NCBI GenBank assembly: GCA_031398385.1
Contig: JANNNE010000057.1
Span: forward strand, 1 to 26,488
Direction: 5' to 3'
Length of the DNA: 26,488 nucleotides
DNA from: Ideonella_A sp031398385
Lineage (GTDB): Bacteria > Pseudomonadota > Gammaproteobacteria > Burkholderiales > Burkholderiaceae_C
The notes beneath the pieces are model-generated. The model saw nothing but the letters and a program-made list of their open reading frames with translations, did not search any database and was not told the DNA's origin. The position numbers and the translations under genes are program-made. Below, in pieces: positions 24,701-26,488 of this stretch (the stretch's first letter is position 1; the number at the start of each line of letters is the position of its first letter).

Positions 24701-26488
24701 GGTCGAAGGCAATACGCCTGGAACGACGCAGTTGAGCTTTTCGCCGAACGAGAATTTCAACGGCACACAGACCTTCACCTACACGATCGGTGATGGTCGT
24801 GGCGGCTTCGACACCGCCACCGTCACGCTGCAAGGCATTCCGGTCAACGATCCGCCGGCCGGCAAGGACGCGGTCGAGACGACGCCCGAAGATACGCCGT
24901 ATACCGTCACGGTGGCCAACTTCGGCTTCAGTGATCCGGACGTCGGCGACACCTTGGCCGCCGTTCGAATCGACACCCTGCCCGGCAACGGCAGCCTGCA
25001 ACTGAACGGCGCACCGGTGCTGGCCGGCGCACTCGTGACGGTCGCACAGATCACCGCCGGCGCACTGAAGTTCGTGCCCGACGCCGACGAGAACGGCTCG
25101 CCGTATGCCAGCTTCACGTTCTCGGTGCGGGACTCCGCCGGTGCTTTCGATCCGACGCCCAACACCCTGACGATCAACGTCACCCCGGTCAGCGATTCTC
25201 CAGCCGCGGGCAACGACGTCGCCACCACGCCGGAGGACACGCCGATCCTGATCGACGTGCTGGCCAACGACACCGACGCCGATGCCGGCGACGTGCTGCG
25301 CATCACCGCCGTCAACGGCACCGCGATCACCCTGGGTGGCGCCGCCGTGGCGGTCGCCAACGGCAGCGTCAAGCTGGTCACCGACCCGGCCGATGGCATC
25401 CAGAAACTGGAATTCACCCCGGTGCCGAACTACAACGGCCCGGCCAACTTCAACTACACCGTCAGTGATGGCCTGACCCCGGTCAACGCGCAGGTCGCAG
25501 TCACCGTCACGCCGGTCAACGATCCGCCTGACGCAATCAACGACTCGGTCAACACCCCCGAGGGCACGCCGATCACGATCAACGTGCTGGGCAACGACAC
25601 CGATGTCGACGGCGACACCCTGACCATCACCAGCATCAACGGCACGCCGATCACGCTGGGCACCCCGGTGGCCGTTCCGAATGGCACGATCACGCTGATC
25701 AACGATCCGAACGACGGCGGCAAGCCCAAGCTGGTCTTCACGCCAACGCCCGGCGTGCAAGGCCCGGTCACCGGCAGCTTCACCTATGGCATCTCCGACG
25801 GCAAGGGTGGCACCGATACGGCCACCGTCAACGTCACCGTCGGTGGCGTCAACGATGCACCGGTAGCCCGTCCCGATACCGATACCACCAACGAGGACAC
25901 CGCACTGGTGCGCGCCGCCGGACAAGGCGTGGTTCAAGGCCTGACCGCAGCCGCTCGCGACACCGATGTCGACGGCGATACGCTGACCGTGGGTGCCGTC
26001 AACGGCCTGAACGCCAACGTCGGCCAGCCGGTGACCGGCGCATGGGGCAGCCTGACGCTCAACGTCGATGGCAGCTACCGCTACCAGCCCAATGCCGCCG
26101 CCCAGGCGCTGGACGACGGCGACCGCCGCACCGATCAGTTCTCCTACACCGTCACCGACGGCAGCCTGACCGCGACCACCACGCTGACGATCACCGTCAC
26201 CGGTGTCAACGACGGCCCGGTCGCAGTCGACGACAGTGGCACCACGCGCGAAGGCACGCCGGTCACCGTCGCGGTGCTGGCCAACGACACCGACGCCGAC
26301 AACGATCCGCTGACCGTGACCCAGGTCAACGGCCGGCCGATCAACGCGGCCACGCCGGTCGACCTGTTCGATACCGCGCCGACGCCCAACAAGATCGGCA
26401 CCGTCACGATCAATCCGGACAACACGCTGACCTTCACCCCGGTGCCGCTGTTCAACGGCCCGGTGAACTTCGAATACACCGTCAGCGA
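21774..26488 (+). CDS. giant LapA-type repetitive adhesin (partial, runs off right edge)
   Basis: An open frame of at least 1571 codons with no stop before the window ends. Residues 1-60 resemble the retention module of LapA-type adhesins (TVSGTVTGLWGKAMI, then LKIGDLVVKGDVILTS). Residues 71-74 are PAAG, the form of site cut by LapG periplasmic proteases, followed by a glycine run and GLRVARIAENTTG. From about residue 120 the protein is a chain of cadherin-4/Big_9-like (tandem-95) domains of about 90-125 residues, each opening near NDxPxAxxD and most carrying a calcium-type acidic loop such as NDTDVDGDTLT. There is no N-terminal signal peptide, as expected for type I secretion; the secretion signal should be at the missing C-terminus. 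AGGAG 6 nt before the ATG fixes the start. The exporter genes lie directly upstream. It probably mediates surface attachment and biofilm formation. Confidence 0.9.
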   Translation, partial: MPTMIQTVSGTVTGLWGKAMIRGADGKMRPLKIGDLVVKGDVILTSQDGIVQLNPDQVTPVAKKDDDDIEPAAGGGGSLLEGLRVARIAENTTGAEFNQTQFFDRARIESSPLVAAGPGLPTAIPDSLVVNEDTLLPISLTGRDPDGFLTSFTITQVPTGGVLTKGDGTPIGNNTVLTPDEAQNLIFTPAPNFNGNPGNLEFTVTDNSGNVSPPAPVTISVTPVNDLPVAGTVPNGPDGVPIVDPDPRVIPSTDPNDPYTGNYRATTPEDTPVSGQIRATDVDGDVLTYAKTGDPANGTVTVNPDGSWTYTPNLDYNGPDRFEVTVNDGNGGTDKSTVFINVTPVEDASPPAGRDGVETTPEDIPYTVTIANFGFTDPDAGDRLTAVRIDSLPARGSLQLDGTPVVAGSLITAAQIAAGSLKFVPAADESGSPYSSFRFSVQDSTGLFDPAPNTLTINVTPVSDSPAAGNDVATTPEDTPIFIDVLANDTDADVGDVLTIIAINGTPITVGSPPIFIAGPGNVAQGSVTLVIEAGKQQVLFTPAPNYNGPANFNYTVTDGLTPVNAQVAVTVTPVNDAPDAVNDSVNTREGTPITINVLGNDTDVDGDTLTITSINGTPITLGTPVAVPNGTITLINDPNDSGKPKLVFTPTPGVQGPVTGSFTYGISDGKGGTDTATVRVTVGGANDAPIAKPDTDTTNEDTALVRPATQGVIQGRTPASADTDDDGDSLTVSAVNGFATGVGQPVTGTWGSLTLNPDGGYRYLPNAAAQGLDDGESQVDVFSYTVTDGALTSTTTLTITITGVNDGPVAVDDTATTPEGTPVTVPVLANDSDVDGDPLTVTQVNGRPINAATPVDLFDTATTPNKIGTVTINPDNTLTFTPSPLFNGPVKFDYTVSDGTATDVGTVNIVVDNINDPPDARDDVIRFTEDTVTAFDPRSNDIDIDGDQLTITAVNGSPISLGSPPIQLTNGTIRMVEGNTPGTTQLSFSPNENFNGTQTFTYTIGDGRGGFDTATVTLQGIPVNDPPAGKDAVETTPEDTPYTVTVANFGFSDPDVGDTLAAVRIDTLPGNGSLQLNGAPVLAGALVTVAQITAGALKFVPDADENGSPYASFTFSVRDSAGAFDPTPNTLTINVTPVSDSPAAGNDVATTPEDTPILIDVLANDTDADAGDVLRITAVNGTAITLGGAAVAVANGSVKLVTDPADGIQKLEFTPVPNYNGPANFNYTVSDGLTPVNAQVAVTVTPVNDPPDAINDSVNTPEGTPITINVLGNDTDVDGDTLTITSINGTPITLGTPVAVPNGTITLINDPNDGGKPKLVFTPTPGVQGPVTGSFTYGISDGKGGTDTATVNVTVGGVNDAPVARPDTDTTNEDTALVRAAGQGVVQGLTAAARDTDVDGDTLTVGAVNGLNANVGQPVTGAWGSLTLNVDGSYRYQPNAAAQALDDGDRRTDQFSYTVTDGSLTATTTLTITVTGVNDGPVAVDDSGTTREGTPVTVAVLANDTDADNDPLTVTQVNGRPINAATPVDLFDTAPTPNKIGTVTINPDNTLTFTPVPLFNGPVNFEYTVS
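22821..24851 (+). repeat. adhesin higher-order repeat, copy 1 (six domains)
   Basis: A 2031-bp in-frame unit of 677 residues made of six dissimilar domains starting near 22821, 23169, 23508, 23841, 24198 and 24528. Each domain is most like the domain at the same place in copy 2 rather than its neighbours, which shows that the six-domain block duplicated as a whole. The last domain ends at the start of copy 2. Confidence 0.85.
24852..26488 (+). repeat. adhesin higher-order repeat, copy 2 (cut by window edge)
   Basis: The second copy aligns to copy 1 at an offset of 2031 bp, dropping to 2019 bp after a 4-codon deletion in its second domain (between about 25320 and 25420). Domains start near 24852, 25200, 25527, 25860 and 26217; the sixth is outside the window. 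The third domain is the most conserved: by hand count 305 of 333 bases and 106 of 111 residues match copy 1. Confidence 0.85.

Noticed and set aside
22005..25937. A 1310-codon open frame antisense to the adhesin gene
   Set aside because: It mirrors the repeats of the sense protein. It stays open because the sense frame avoids TCA, TTA and CTA codons in GC-rich DNA. The sense frame has domain motifs, a ribosome-binding site and upstream secretion genes.
22821..26488. Duplicated blocks as a sign of transposition or assembly error
   Set aside because: The two copies differ at many synonymous sites and by a 4-codon deletion, so they are old in-frame duplications rather than an assembly artefact or a mobile element.

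Overview
The window is GC-rich, densely coded proteobacterial chromosome. The order eno-ftsB at the left edge and the enolase C-terminus (…EEDLGD…YPGRAAFYNLR) point to a betaproteobacterium, most likely Burkholderiales. UvrD, the Nudix protein, ValS and the Tat-exported PhoX look consistent with that. This is a judgement from remembered family sequences, not a search.

Left part (1-5000): the end of enolase, the divisome protein FtsB, then an overlapping nicotinamide riboside importer (pnuC) and NadR-like kinase, forming an NAD salvage pair. A REP-like hairpin follows. On the minus strand lies a Tat-exported PhoX phosphatase with a well-formed candidate Pho box 56 nt upstream of its start. A divergent small VOC protein has a perfect inverted repeat just before its start codon.

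Middle part (5000-17700): a degenerate 8-bp tandem repeat; a DUF1653-GNAT fusion downstream of uvrD (minus strand); a GMP reductase with a structured leader; an OmpA-family porin with a polyproline linker; a clear intrinsic terminator; valS; a class II histone-deacetylase-like amidohydrolase; a Tat-type CrtC/AttH-like lipocalin; a fumarylacetoacetate hydrolase family enzyme; and a zinc-ribbon Nudix hydrolase. Most of these are ordinary housekeeping or accessory metabolic genes.

Right part (17690-26488): a type I secretion locus. A LapB-like ABC exporter with a degenerate C39 domain is translationally coupled to a LapC-like HlyD adaptor. After a 311-bp regulatory gap comes a giant repetitive adhesin that runs off the right edge (at least 1571 codons, no stop). 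The adhesin begins with a short retention-module-like domain and a PAAG motif of the type cut by LapG proteases. It then carries cadherin/Big-like calcium-binding repeats arranged in a higher-order unit of six domains (about 673-677 residues), of which almost two copies are visible. The regulatory gap holds two near-identical GTGA-N6-TCAC palindromes exactly 150 bp apart, which look like paired operators for a CRP-family regulator. The outer membrane partner and any LapG/LapD homologues are not in the window.

The most interesting region is the adhesin with its paired operators and internally homogenised repeats. It appears to be a variant of the known LapA-type retention system rather than a wholly new system.
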